Positions 23,851-31,695 of a stretch of 44,721 nt of DNA are shown here, in pieces. The stretch's first letter is position 1, and each line of letters opens with the position of its first letter. The stretch comes from CAZKXU01 sp964556665 (GTDB lineage: Bacteria; Bdellovibrionota_C; UBA2361; CAZKXU01), in assembly GCA_964556665.1 (NCBI GenBank), contig CAZKXU010000016.1, positions 1 through 44,721 of the forward strand. Direction: 5' to 3'. The position numbers and the translations under genes were made by a program. The notes beneath the pieces were generated by a model. The model saw only the letters and a list, made by a program, of their open reading frames with translations, searched no databases and had not been told where the DNA came from.

Positions 23851-24504
23851 TCATCGCACACCTATCAGCTTATGCATCTGAATACTCAAACTCCACTTAC
23901 CAGGCGCTTGTTTAACAAGATCGATGCACCAACTCAACGTCTCTTTTTTTATCGAACCATCTGCTTCAAATGCAGGCGAGATTAGATAGTGTTCCGCTTC
24001 TACAACGCTTTGAGGCAATCCCAGCCCCGCACTCCTTACATATTTTACCTCATTGGCTCGCCGCTGCTTAATCGTATGCTCTGCACTCTTTGGGGAGACA
24101 CAGATCCAGTCGAGCCCTTTGGGCAGAGCTACAGTTCCATTTGTTTCGATCGCCACCCTCCAGCCGTTTTGATGCAATGCGTCAATTAGTGTCTCTGTAA
24201 CTTGCAAGCCGGGCTCTCCTCCGGTCAGCAGCACCCAACCCTTCTGTGGATTTAACTCTGCTATACACTGGAGAATTTCGGAGAGGGTCATCTTCCTTGA
24301 ACTGCTAAACTCAGTATCGCAATTAAATCCAGCATTGATAACAGTACAGCGCAGGTTGCACTCTGCAAAACGTAAAAAAACCATAGGCGTGCCGACTAAG
24401 CGCCCCTCACCTTGTATTGAAAAGAAGATCTCATTTACAAGAAATCGATCAGCTTCAAGCTCTTCTAAGCTATCAATTGTAAGAGTTCGCGCCTGCATGC
24501 TCAC
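23851..24504 (-). CDS. queE: 7-carboxy-7-deazaguanine synthase QueE (radical SAM)
   Basis: Makes 7-carboxy-7-deazaguanine from 6-carboxytetrahydropterin, a step toward queuosine. It is 217 aa. It has the QueE start FFSIQGEG (about 27-34), GTPMVFLRFAECNLRC and the glycine motif LLTGGEP (about 92-98). The three cluster cysteines are C49, C53 and C62, a CX3CX8C spacing instead of the standard CX3CX2C. The extra six residues (INAGFN region) could belong to a QueE subfamily. The start is GTG at 24504 overlapping the queC stop (GTGA); ATG 24498 is an alternative. It is translationally coupled to queC. Confidence 0.93.
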   Translation of the reverse strand: MSMQARTLTIDSLEELEADRFLVNEIFFSIQGEGRLVGTPMVFLRFAECNLRCTVINAGFNCDTEFSSSRKMTLSEILQCIAELNPQKGWVLLTGGEPGLQVTETLIDALHQNGWRVAIETNGTVALPKGLDWICVSPKSAEHTIKQRRANEVKYVRSAGLGLPQSVVEAEHYLISPAFEADGSIKKETLSWCIDLVKQAPGKWSLSIQMHKLIGVR

Positions 24505-25157
24505 TTAAGATACTCCGTTGGATCGAAAACTTTACTATTTCTAAATGCCTCCTTTCTCTCCTGACAGGTGCCGCACTCTCCGCAGTGCAGATCTCCCCCT
24601 TCATAACAGCTCCAGGTTAATGCAAACGGCACATTGAGCTCGGCGCCTCGTGCGCAGATCTTAGCCTTATCCCAATCAAGGAAGGGTGAAACAACTTTAA
24701 GATCTCGATCGTTTCCTTCGCACAATGACTGCTGCATGGCGGACACAAAGGCAGGTCGACAGTCTGGATAAATAAAATGATCCCCAGCATGTGCTGCAAA
24801 GGCCACTCCGCTGTGTTCCGAACTAATAGCAAAAGCTGCTGCTATTGAGAGAAAGATCATATTTCGATTCGGCACGATTGTGGACTTCATATTAGTAGCG
24901 GAATAGTGCCCATGCGGCACCGCGATACTTGAATCGGTTAATGCACTACTACCAAAGAGGCACTTTAAGCTTGAAAGGTCAACTACTCTATGCTCGATTC
25001 CAAGACGACTAGAAATTTCACTAGCACTATCCAATTCTCGCGCATGTTTCTGCCCGTATTGAAACGAAATCGCCTTTAACTCATACCCTAATGAAAGCAG
25101 ATGGTATGCTAATACCGCCGAATCCATTCCGCCTGAAAGTAGAACTACTATCTTCAT
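24501..25157 (-). CDS. queC: 7-cyano-7-deazaguanine (preQ0) synthase QueC
   Basis: Converts 7-carboxy-7-deazaguanine to preQ0 using ATP and ammonia. It is 218 aa from ATG 25157 (MKIVVLLSGGMDSAVLAYHL). A longer frame to 25274 was rejected because its extra residues do not fit the family and it would run into queF upstream DNA. The PP-loop is SGGMDS (about 8-13). NRNMIFLSIA and the C-terminal zinc site CYEGGDLHCGECGTCQERK (four Cys) are diagnostic. It overlaps queE by 4 nt. Confidence 0.95.
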   Translation of the reverse strand: MKIVVLLSGGMDSAVLAYHLLSLGYELKAISFQYGQKHARELDSASEISSRLGIEHRVVDLSSLKCLFGSSALTDSSIAVPHGHYSATNMKSTIVPNRNMIFLSIAAAFAISSEHSGVAFAAHAGDHFIYPDCRPAFVSAMQQSLCEGNDRDLKVVSPFLDWDKAKICARGAELNVPFALTWSCYEGGDLHCGECGTCQERKEAFRNSKVFDPTEYLK

Positions 25158-25221
25158 AAGTAAGAGAACAAATATAACAAAGCTATTGAAAATAATCCAT
25201 AAACCAGGGAAGTTATATGGT

Positions 25222-26055
25222 ATGGATAAACAACACCTGCCTCTACTTGGTAAAAACGTAGGTATTCCGCTCAATCCAGATCGGTCGATACTTTGCGGTA
25301 TTGATAGGTCAGTAAGCAGCTCTAGGGTTCAGTACAAAGCTAAGCTTGAAGCTATGCATGGATTTGATCTTTGGAACTGCTATGAATTTTCATGGTTAAA
25401 TTCAGAGGGATTCCCAAATGTTGCAATCTGCCAGATAGTATTTTCATCTGACTCGGAAAAACTTGTAGAATCAAAAAGCCTGAAACTTTATCTAGGCAGT
25501 TATTACAATACAAAATTTAATGATCGCATAGTTGCTGAAAAAGCAATTATGGAGGATCTAGCAAGTCTCACTAAAGGCTCTGTTACGGTTAAGCTTTTTG
25601 AAAAGGAGTTTTGGGCTCAATTTATTACCGATACGAAGCCATCTTCTACTTTTTGCTTAGATACCCTTACCTCACGGAAGCTACTCTCTAATACAGACCA
25701 GATACTAGCGATCGAAAATGAGAATAATGTTGAAGAACGTGTCTATACCGATCTGTTCCGTTCAGTCTGCCCGGTAACAGGACAACCTGACTGGGCCAGC
25801 GTCGAGGTTCACTATCGTGGCAAGCAGCTATCACGCGCATCTTTACTAAGCTACCTGTTAGGCTTTCGGGAGCATGGAGCTTTTCATGAGGAGGTCTGCG
25901 AGCAGATCTATTTTGATATTCTAAACCTAAGTGCACCTGATTTTTTACTTGTTAGATCTAATTTTTTAAGGCGCGGTGGAATCGATATAAATCCAGTTAG
26001 ATATAGCCCTGGATATGCTGGTGAGATGGGATTTAAAAGAGGGGTAAGGCAGTAG
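25222..26055 (+). CDS. queF: NADPH-dependent preQ0 reductase QueF (long form)
   Basis: Reduces the nitrile of preQ0 to the amine of preQ1, the only known enzymatic nitrile-to-amine reduction. I start it at ATG 25222 (MDKQHLPLLG), 277 aa, close to the 282-aa E. coli YqcD form. An ATG 36 nt earlier is less likely. The substrate motif ESKSLKLYL lies near 93-101. The catalytic cysteine is in SVCPVTGQPDWA (about 182-193), and the Glu/His pair in FHEEVCEQIY follows. It is divergent from queC with a 64-bp gap. queD is not in the window. Confidence 0.96.
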   Translation: MDKQHLPLLGKNVGIPLNPDRSILCGIDRSVSSSRVQYKAKLEAMHGFDLWNCYEFSWLNSEGFPNVAICQIVFSSDSEKLVESKSLKLYLGSYYNTKFNDRIVAEKAIMEDLASLTKGSVTVKLFEKEFWAQFITDTKPSSTFCLDTLTSRKLLSNTDQILAIENENNVEERVYTDLFRSVCPVTGQPDWASVEVHYRGKQLSRASLLSYLLGFREHGAFHEEVCEQIYFDILNLSAPDFLLVRSNFLRRGGIDINPVRYSPGYAGEMGFKRGVRQ

Positions 26056-26100
26056 GGAAAACCATACGGCCTAGCACAAGGTAACATAAATTATTTCCCT

Positions 26101-26261
26101 ACTGGGACCGCGGGCATTTTGCCCGCAAACGAATTAGCTGCCACTACGTTGCGAGCTATAAGCTCGCGGTCACAGTAAACTAGGGTTTTTAGAGGTGCCC
26201 ATCCTGTCCGCTTTTGTATTGTGCAGCTCCACAAAGCGGGCAAGATGCCCGCGGTCCCAGT
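26101..26261. repeat. REP-like paired inverted repeats (copy 2)
   Basis: The 26-nt unit ACTGGGACCGCGGGCATTTT+GCCCGC (26101-26126) recurs inverted at 26236-26261 with one difference. Between them GCGAGC-TATA-AGCTCGC and GGTCACAGT (to about 26178) make a second closing partner for the first unit. It lies between convergent queF and ccoG and may act as a bidirectional terminator. Confidence 0.85.
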
Positions 26262-26313
26262 AAAAAACTTATGTTACAGTGTACTGGTGTTGCTTATATG
26301 CCTCTCTTGCCCC

Positions 26314-27696
26314 CTACTCCGGCCCAATAAGTACAATCTCCTGCTTCCCTATAAATCCAAGATTATCTTTTACCTCCACCTCTATCTTAAATTTTCCTAA
26401 CTGAAAGGCTTCACGCTTCAGTTTAAAAAATATCGGTAAAGTTGAGGCCTGACCAGCTGGCACGACAAACGGTGTAACAGGGACTACAAGGGCTACCTTC
26501 TCACTATTAACAACGTTAAACACAAACTCCCTATTGCGCTGATCCTTATTAGAGATATGCACCTTAAAACGGTTAAGAACGAGATCCTCCGGCAACAGTG
26601 TAAAGATCGCTTCATCAGCGGTACGTATAATCTGAAATTCTGCTAACTGCCTGTGCTCAAGAGAAAATATAAATGTAGCTGCTAATCCGATTAAAATAGA
26701 GGCATAAAGAATGACCCGTGGTCTAAGAATCGATGTTTTAGCTCCAGCAAGCTGATTCTCAGTAGCATACCGAATAAGCCCCGTTGGCCTAGAAACTCTA
26801 TTCATGATTGAATCGCAGGCATCCGCACAGGCAGCGCACTGTACACACTCAAGCTGAAGCCCGTTTCTAATATCTATACCGGTAGGACAGACACGCACGC
26901 ATAACCCACAATCAATACAATCCCCCTTAGCAGCCGCACCTTCTTCTTTTGCAATTTTTCCGCGCGGCTCTCCCCGTTTGCGATCGTATCCAACCAGTAA
27001 TGAGTTAGAATCGAGCAGCACCGACTGAAAGCGCGCATATGGACAGAGCACGGTGCAAAACTGCTCTCTAAACCAACCGAACTGAAAAATAAAGGCTGCT
27101 GTCACAAGACATGCTGCTAAAAATGGCAGCGGATTACTCCACGGATAATCACTCATCATTTTAAGGAGCGGCTCGGCGCCCACGAAGTAAGCAAGCGCGG
27201 TATTGGCGATTATCCATGAAAATAATATATAGATGGTGTACTTTGTTCCCTTCCTTAGAAGCTTATTCCAGCTCCAAGGTTGTTGATCGAGCCGTTTGCG
27301 TTGCGCCGCGGAGCCTTCCAGTAAGTTTTCAATAGGCCTAAACACGAACTCTAAGAATACCGTTTCCGGACAGGCCCAGCCGCACCATATCCGTCCTAAT
27401 AAGGAGGTAAAAAAGAAAAGAGAGATTGCAAGTGCTATCAGCACCATCACCAGATAAACGGTATCGGTGGCCCAAAATGTCTCGCCAAAAAATATAAACT
27501 TCCGATTTAGCAGATCTATGCGCACTCCCTGTAAAGAGCCAATCTTAATCCACGGCAAGATGAGATAGAATAATATTAAGAGATAAGCAAATATTCGTCT
27601 GAATTTGTAAAAGCGGCCCGCTACTAGATCAGCATAAACCCAACGGCGCCTACCATCCTTAGTAACGGTGTAAAGCGTCTCACGAAAATCTGTCAT
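26314..27696 (-). CDS. ccoG: Cytochrome cbb3 oxidase accessory protein CcoG (FixG-like)
   Basis: Membrane-bound iron-sulfur protein that reduces copper during cbb3 oxidase maturation. It is 460 aa. Transmembrane helices are at about 35-52, 80-98, 152-172, 190-206 and 327-345. Membrane-side Cys motifs are WCGWACP (104-110) and CTVLCP (214-219). Two ferredoxin clusters are C260-x2-C-x2-C-x3-C270 and C284-x2-C-x2-C-x3-C294. The last roughly 110 residues look like the Ig-like periplasmic domain of the family. It lies downstream of ccoP with a repeat-filled gap, so its own promoter is likely. Confidence 0.95.
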   Translation of the reverse strand: MTDFRETLYTVTKDGRRRWVYADLVAGRFYKFRRIFAYLLILFYLILPWIKIGSLQGVRIDLLNRKFIFFGETFWATDTVYLVMVLIALAISLFFFTSLLGRIWCGWACPETVFLEFVFRPIENLLEGSAAQRKRLDQQPWSWNKLLRKGTKYTIYILFSWIIANTALAYFVGAEPLLKMMSDYPWSNPLPFLAACLVTAAFIFQFGWFREQFCTVLCPYARFQSVLLDSNSLLVGYDRKRGEPRGKIAKEEGAAAKGDCIDCGLCVRVCPTGIDIRNGLQLECVQCAACADACDSIMNRVSRPTGLIRYATENQLAGAKTSILRPRVILYASILIGLAATFIFSLEHRQLAEFQIIRTADEAIFTLLPEDLVLNRFKVHISNKDQRNREFVFNVVNSEKVALVVPVTPFVVPAGQASTLPIFFKLKREAFQLGKFKIEVEVKDNLGFIGKQEIVLIGPE

Positions 27697-27747
27697 TAAT
27701 TGTTTCTGTGCTCCTAATTACAGAGTAACTTTAGATTTTTCTGATCG

Positions 27748-27911
27748 ACTGGGACCGCAGGCTTACAGCCAGATTAATCGCCATTGCAAGTTCGATCAAG
27801 CGGGCTGGACCACGCTTCGCGTGGACTTGGTGAAGCTTGCTTCGCAAGCATTACTCTTATGCTGCCTGGTAGCAGTGCAGTGCACTGCCCAGGCGCGTCC
27901 CGCTGTCCCAG
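27748..27911. repeat. REP-like element containing a cluster of nested hairpins (copy 3)
   Basis: It starts with ACTGGGACCGCAGGCTTACA and ends with the inverted CCCGCTGTCCCAGG. Inside are CCACGC-TTC-GCGTGG (27810-27824), GCTTGC-TTC-GCAAGC (27835-27849) and a 12-bp perfect palindrome GCAGTGCACTGC (27877-27888) enclosed by GCCTGG/CCAGGC. It lies between ccoG and ccoP on the minus strand. Confidence 0.8.
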
Positions 27912-27931
27912 GGAAGAACACTTATCCTCTT

Positions 27932-28495
27932 CTACTCAACTAAACTCCCTTGCGGAGGTTTGGCATTCGCAGGGTTACTGCCTTGCAAGCTCCAAATATA
28001 GGAGACAACCGCCACAATATCCGGCTCTGGAATGATACCCCTCCAAGCCAACATACCTTTATCAAGCACTCCTTCATTTGTGACACGTAAGAGATCTGTC
28101 ATCTTACCGCCATGAATCCAGTATTTATCTGTAAGATTTGGACCGATTAGCCCCTCCGCATTCATGCCGTGACAAGCAGCACATTTCGCCGTAAATACCT
28201 CCTTACCTTTACTAACTGTGGCTGCATCCTTACTTGCTGTAAGAAGTGTTGAATCGTCGACCTTCGTGCCTGTTGCCTCTGTACTGGATGCTGCATGCTG
28301 AGCGTTTAGTTCCTGCAAATCCTTCTCCAAATTTGCTGCCACATCTACCCCAGGTGCCAGATGGAAATAGACAATATAAACAACGCTGAACACGCCTGTC
28401 AGCAAAAACAGATATACCCACCAACGCGGCAGATCATTGTCATATTCCTCGATTCCATCATAGTTGCTGTTTAATAATTTATCCTCTTTACTCAT
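27932..28495 (-). CDS. ccoP: cbb3 oxidase subunit III CcoP (one heme c)
   Basis: Membrane-anchored cytochrome c that feeds electrons to CcoNO. It is 187 aa, short for CcoP. One transmembrane helix (about 25-45, WWVYLFLLTGVFSVVYIVYF) is followed by a Ala/Glu-rich linker and one heme site C105-AAC-H109. M147 (GMLAWRG) is a likely axial ligand. Proteobacterial CcoP usually has two hemes, so this is the mono-heme version. It begins 4 bp after the ccoQ stop, in the order ccoNO-ccoQ-ccoP. Confidence 0.93.
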   Translation of the reverse strand: MSKEDKLLNSNYDGIEEYDNDLPRWWVYLFLLTGVFSVVYIVYFHLAPGVDVAANLEKDLQELNAQHAASSTEATGTKVDDSTLLTASKDAATVSKGKEVFTAKCAACHGMNAEGLIGPNLTDKYWIHGGKMTDLLRVTNEGVLDKGMLAWRGIIPEPDIVAVVSYIWSLQGSNPANAKPPQGSLVE

Positions 28496-28499
28496 TAGA

Positions 28500-28658
28500 T
28501 TAGTCCTCTTTTAATACCAATATTGCTTCCTGCTCATAGTGCTTGCGCGCTGATGGCCTGTAAACCCAAAGGATCAGCCCTACAAAGAAAATAGTAAATA
28601 CAGTCCCTGCGATCTGGGACCACCAACTCATCACAAATGTAGTGAAGAAATGGCTCAT
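28500..28658 (-). CDS. ccoQ: cbb3 oxidase small subunit CcoQ
   Basis: A 52-aa protein starting MSHFFTTFVMSWWSQIAGTV. One transmembrane helix (about 17-34) is followed by a short basic/acidic tail ending VLKED. Small size, one helix and placement between ccoNO and ccoP match CcoQ/FixQ, a stabilising subunit. Its ATG overlaps the ccoNO stop (ATGA, 28655-28658), so translation is coupled. The ribosome-binding site is GGAG within the end of ccoNO. Confidence 0.9.
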   Translation of the reverse strand: MSHFFTTFVMSWWSQIAGTVFTIFFVGLILWVYRPSARKHYEQEAILVLKED

Positions 28659-30808
28659 TTCTCCTCCTTTTTCATATCGACACCAAGACGCTGCATGTAG
28701 GCAATCAATGCTATAATCTCTTTTTTTTCTAATCCAGGCTCATTAGCTGCTCCTTGAGCTACAAGATTTGCAGCGATCGATCGAGCTTGCGCCTCTGCTA
28801 CCTGAACGCCATCTGCAACCTCTGCGCTAGTATACGGCACACCAAGCTGTGTCATTGCTCTAAGCTTTGATACAGTTAATGAAAGATCTAGATCGTCTTT
28901 ATATAGCCAAGGATAGGCTGGCATTATCGAGCCTGCGCTAATACTTCTTGGATCGAGCATATGTTTGTAATGCCAAAGATCAGGATACTTACCACCAATT
29001 CGCTGCAGATCAGGGCCTGTGCGTTTCGAGCCAAACTGAAATGGATGATCATAAACGAACTCTCCTGCTTGGGAGGGCTTGCCGTATCTTACGACTTCAT
29101 CCTTGAACGGCCTAATCATCTGCGAATGACAGAGGTAGCAGCCTTCTCTTATATAAAGATCACGTCCCTCTAACTCTAGCGGTGTATACGGCTTTACAGA
29201 AGAGATGGTAGGCACGTTGCTGGCGATTGAAACCATCGGTACGATCTCGATTATACCTCCGATTATTACTGCAAGTAGTGTCAAAACTGTAAACAGAAGA
29301 GGCTTACCCTCTAGTAAATTATAATGCAGCCCTCTCTCCGAATTCGCGTGTGCAGCAACCAACGGATAGGCACTGAACTCCGGATCTGAGATATCTGCTC
29401 CCACTCTCTTTGAGATTGCTATGGTCTTAAAAAGATTAATGATTAGTAACAGCACTCCACCTAAATACATTAATCCTGCTCCAACTCGGATCCAATAGAA
29501 GGGGATTAGCTTAACAACTGTTTCAACAAAATCTGGGTATTTAAGGGTGCCATCTGCATTAAATGCTTTCCACATTAATCCTTGGGTAACACCTGCTGTC
29601 CACATCGATACCATATATAGAACGATACCGATTGTTCCCAGCCAGAAGTGCCAATTCATCATTCTATTACTATAGATCTCAACCTTCCATAACTTTGGGA
29701 TCAGATAATAGATCATCGCAAAGGCTATAAAGCCGTTCCAACCCAAGGCGCCACCATGTACATGCCCGATCGTCCAGTCGGTATAATGTGAAAGAGCATT
29801 TACAGATCGAATTGACATCAACGGCCCCTCAAAGGTCGACATGCCATAGAATGTAATACCCGCCACAAAAAGCTTAAGAATTGGATCTGTCCTTACACGA
29901 TCCCAAGCACCACGCATAGTAAGCAGTCCATTAATCATGCCGCCCCAAGATGGAGCTATTAGAAGGAGCGAGAACACCATTCCCATTGTCTGAGCCCACT
30001 CAGGTAGCGCAGTGTTAAGAAGATGATGTGGGCCTGCCCAAATATAGAGAAAGACCAATGACCAGAAATGAACAATCGATAAGCGGTATGAATAGATAGG
30101 GCGTCCGATTGCTTTGGGCACAAAGTAATACATTAATCCAAGAAACGGAGTGGTCAGAAAGAAGGCTACTGCATTATGGCCATACCACCACTGCACCAAT
30201 GCATCCTGAACACCTGCAAAGACCGGATAGCTCTTAAAAAAAGTGACCGGTATCGCTAATGAGTTTACAATATGGAGCATCGCCACAGTGACTGCTGTTG
30301 CAATATAGAACCAGATCGCTACATAGATATGCTGCTCCCGTCTATTAATCACAGTGCCCATCAGATTGACTGTGAATACCACCCAGACTAATGCTATTGC
30401 GATGTCGATAGGCCACTCCAGCTCCGCATACTCCTTGGAGGAGGTTATGCCTAAAAGAAGGGTCACTGCGGCAGATACAATTATTAACTGCCAACCCCAG
30501 AAGTGAAGACTACTTAACAGATCAGAGAGCATGCGGCTCTTACAGAGGCGCTGCAGCGAATAGTAGATGCCTGCAAAGATGGCGTTCCCGGCAAAGGCGA
30601 ATATGACCGCATTAGTATGTAATGGGCGTAGTCTGCCAAATGTAGTCCATGGCAACCCTAAGTTTAGAGGCCACCATGCTAGTTGTGCTGCGATAACGAC
30701 TCCAACCAACATACCTACAAAACCCCAAAGCACACATGCTATTAGGAATTTTCTTACGATTGCATCGTCATACCGAAATGTTTCTATTGTATTAGTCTGA
30801 GCGGACAT
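28655..30808 (-). CDS. ccoNO: Fused cbb3 oxidase subunits I and II (CcoN-CcoO)
   Basis: Proton-pumping heme-copper oxidase core for high-affinity O2 respiration, inner membrane. It is 717 aa. Residues 1 to about 480 are CcoN: low-spin heme ligand H64 (LRPLHTNAV), CuB region YGHNAV (H211), GPHHLL (H261/H262), and IGHVHGGALGW (H349, H351). The Glu in GMSTFEGP (about 327) is a proton-path residue. Residues about 500-717 are CcoO: one helix (504-526) and heme c site C557-YLC-H561. Such fusion is known in several bacterial groups. The promoter at 30848-30875 and GGAG 5 nt before the ATG serve it. Confidence 0.96.
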   Translation of the reverse strand: MSAQTNTIETFRYDDAIVRKFLIACVLWGFVGMLVGVVIAAQLAWWPLNLGLPWTTFGRLRPLHTNAVIFAFAGNAIFAGIYYSLQRLCKSRMLSDLLSSLHFWGWQLIIVSAAVTLLLGITSSKEYAELEWPIDIAIALVWVVFTVNLMGTVINRREQHIYVAIWFYIATAVTVAMLHIVNSLAIPVTFFKSYPVFAGVQDALVQWWYGHNAVAFFLTTPFLGLMYYFVPKAIGRPIYSYRLSIVHFWSLVFLYIWAGPHHLLNTALPEWAQTMGMVFSLLLIAPSWGGMINGLLTMRGAWDRVRTDPILKLFVAGITFYGMSTFEGPLMSIRSVNALSHYTDWTIGHVHGGALGWNGFIAFAMIYYLIPKLWKVEIYSNRMMNWHFWLGTIGIVLYMVSMWTAGVTQGLMWKAFNADGTLKYPDFVETVVKLIPFYWIRVGAGLMYLGGVLLLIINLFKTIAISKRVGADISDPEFSAYPLVAAHANSERGLHYNLLEGKPLLFTVLTLLAVIIGGIIEIVPMVSIASNVPTISSVKPYTPLELEGRDLYIREGCYLCHSQMIRPFKDEVVRYGKPSQAGEFVYDHPFQFGSKRTGPDLQRIGGKYPDLWHYKHMLDPRSISAGSIMPAYPWLYKDDLDLSLTVSKLRAMTQLGVPYTSAEVADGVQVAEAQARSIAANLVAQGAANEPGLEKKEIIALIAYMQRLGVDMKKEEK

Positions 30809-30847
30809 AGTTCTCCAAAAGATTCGTTAAGATTCAATTACATTCGT

Positions 30848-30875
30848 AGGATAGCAGAGCAAACAGTTTCTTCAA
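30848..30875 (-). promoter_or_regulatory. Promoter for ccoNO-ccoQ-ccoP
   Basis: On the minus strand TTGAAG (30875-30870), a 16-nt spacer and TATCCT (30853-30848), about 40 nt before the ccoNO ATG. I see no clear FNR or FixK half-site pair around it. Confidence 0.45.
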
Positions 30876-30878
30876 AGA

Positions 30879-31052
30879 GAGGAGATGGTGCTATTTAATT
30901 ATTGAGTGTGCTACTCAAGAACATGATTAAGTTGATGCTCGAAATTACTATCAAGGTGGTTGAATGAGGAGATCGTGTGATTTAATTATTGAGTACATTA
31001 TTCAAGAACATGATGATGCTGATGCTCCGAACCTCTGTCGAGATGGTTGAAG
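30879..31052. repeat. Tandem 87-bp duplication of the end of the SafE-like gene
   Basis: Two copies (about 30879-30965 and 30966-31052) align with no gap at a period of exactly 87 bp (29 codons). The upper copy encodes the true C-terminus (FNHLDRGSEHQHHHVLE then TAA). The lower copy, past the stop, still reads FNHLDSNFEHQLNHVLE then TAG. The flanking ATTTAATTATTGAG also repeats. It is a partial gene duplication lying beyond the stop codon and next to the ccoNO promoter. Confidence 0.9.
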
Positions 31053-31663
31053 AGTGAAAAAACTCCTGCCAATATTAAAAAAGTTGCACTTAGTTTAGGT
31101 AGCAATGACTTAATCGGTGTAATAACGGTAGCAAGTAGCGGTCCGACCAGCAACATAATTGGGACTGTTCCAATCCAGAATATAAACATGGTACCTACCG
31201 ATCCAAGAAGCGTACCACTAGTAGCCGCCACGGCAGCAAAGCTATATAACCATCCGCACGGCAAGAATGTAGAGATTAGCCCTATTAAAAAAGACCTCCT
31301 AGTAGCCGGCAAATTCTGAATCCTTCCAAGAAAATCACCGTATAAATTAGTAAACCAGCTCGGTGCCTTAAGAGAGTAAGAAAAAAAAGACCTAAGACCA
31401 AGTACAATCAGTACAACTGACATAACGATCGCTGCAAGATGACCAATCCCAACTAGGGCCGCTGATTTATCGATAGCTGCGCCGATCAGTCCCGCCACTA
31501 TTCCAATTGTAAGATAAGATATTAATCTACCCAGATTGTATAAAAGATGGGGCATACCTCTGTTTTCGGCGCCACTAGAATATAGCGCCACAAACCCGCC
31601 GCACATTCCTACACAGTGGAGACTTCCCAATAAGCTTGCAAACAGAACAGCTAACATTGACAT
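30998..31663 (-). CDS. TauE/SafE-like membrane protein of the cbb3 cluster
   Basis: About 221 aa from ATG 31663 (MSMLAVLFASLLGSLHCVGM). GTG 31672 would add three residues, and ATG 31657 would drop two. It has about six membrane helices. The N-terminal GSLHCVGMCGGF and FLPCGWLYSF (about 135-144) are the paired Cys motifs of the UreH/DsbD-like family, common beside ccoI-ccoS. The C-terminus ends with a His-rich tail (EHQHHHV), so copper or metal handling for oxidase maturation is plausible; this is inference. Its end is duplicated downstream (see repeat). Sulfite export itself is not implied. Confidence 0.8.
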   Translation of the reverse strand: MSMLAVLFASLLGSLHCVGMCGGFVALYSSGAENRGMPHLLYNLGRLISYLTIGIVAGLIGAAIDKSAALVGIGHLAAIVMSVVLIVLGLRSFFSYSLKAPSWFTNLYGDFLGRIQNLPATRRSFLIGLISTFLPCGWLYSFAAVAATSGTLLGSVGTMFIFWIGTVPIMLLVGPLLATVITPIKSLLPKLSATFLILAGVFSLFNHLDRGSEHQHHHVLE

Positions 31664-31695
31664 GCAGAACACATGCTATACCATTGATATTGAAG

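Noticed and set aside
25158..25274. 39-residue N-terminal extension of queC
   Set aside because: It would cross the start of queF and does not match the family. MKIVVLLSGGMDS is the normal start.
30879..31052. CRISPR-like or satellite tandem repeat
   Set aside because: Only two copies, and both encode the same peptide. It is a gene-end duplication.
31636..31695. TTG-initiated N-terminal extension of ccoI
   Set aside because: It overlaps the divergent SafE-like gene and lacks a ribosome site.
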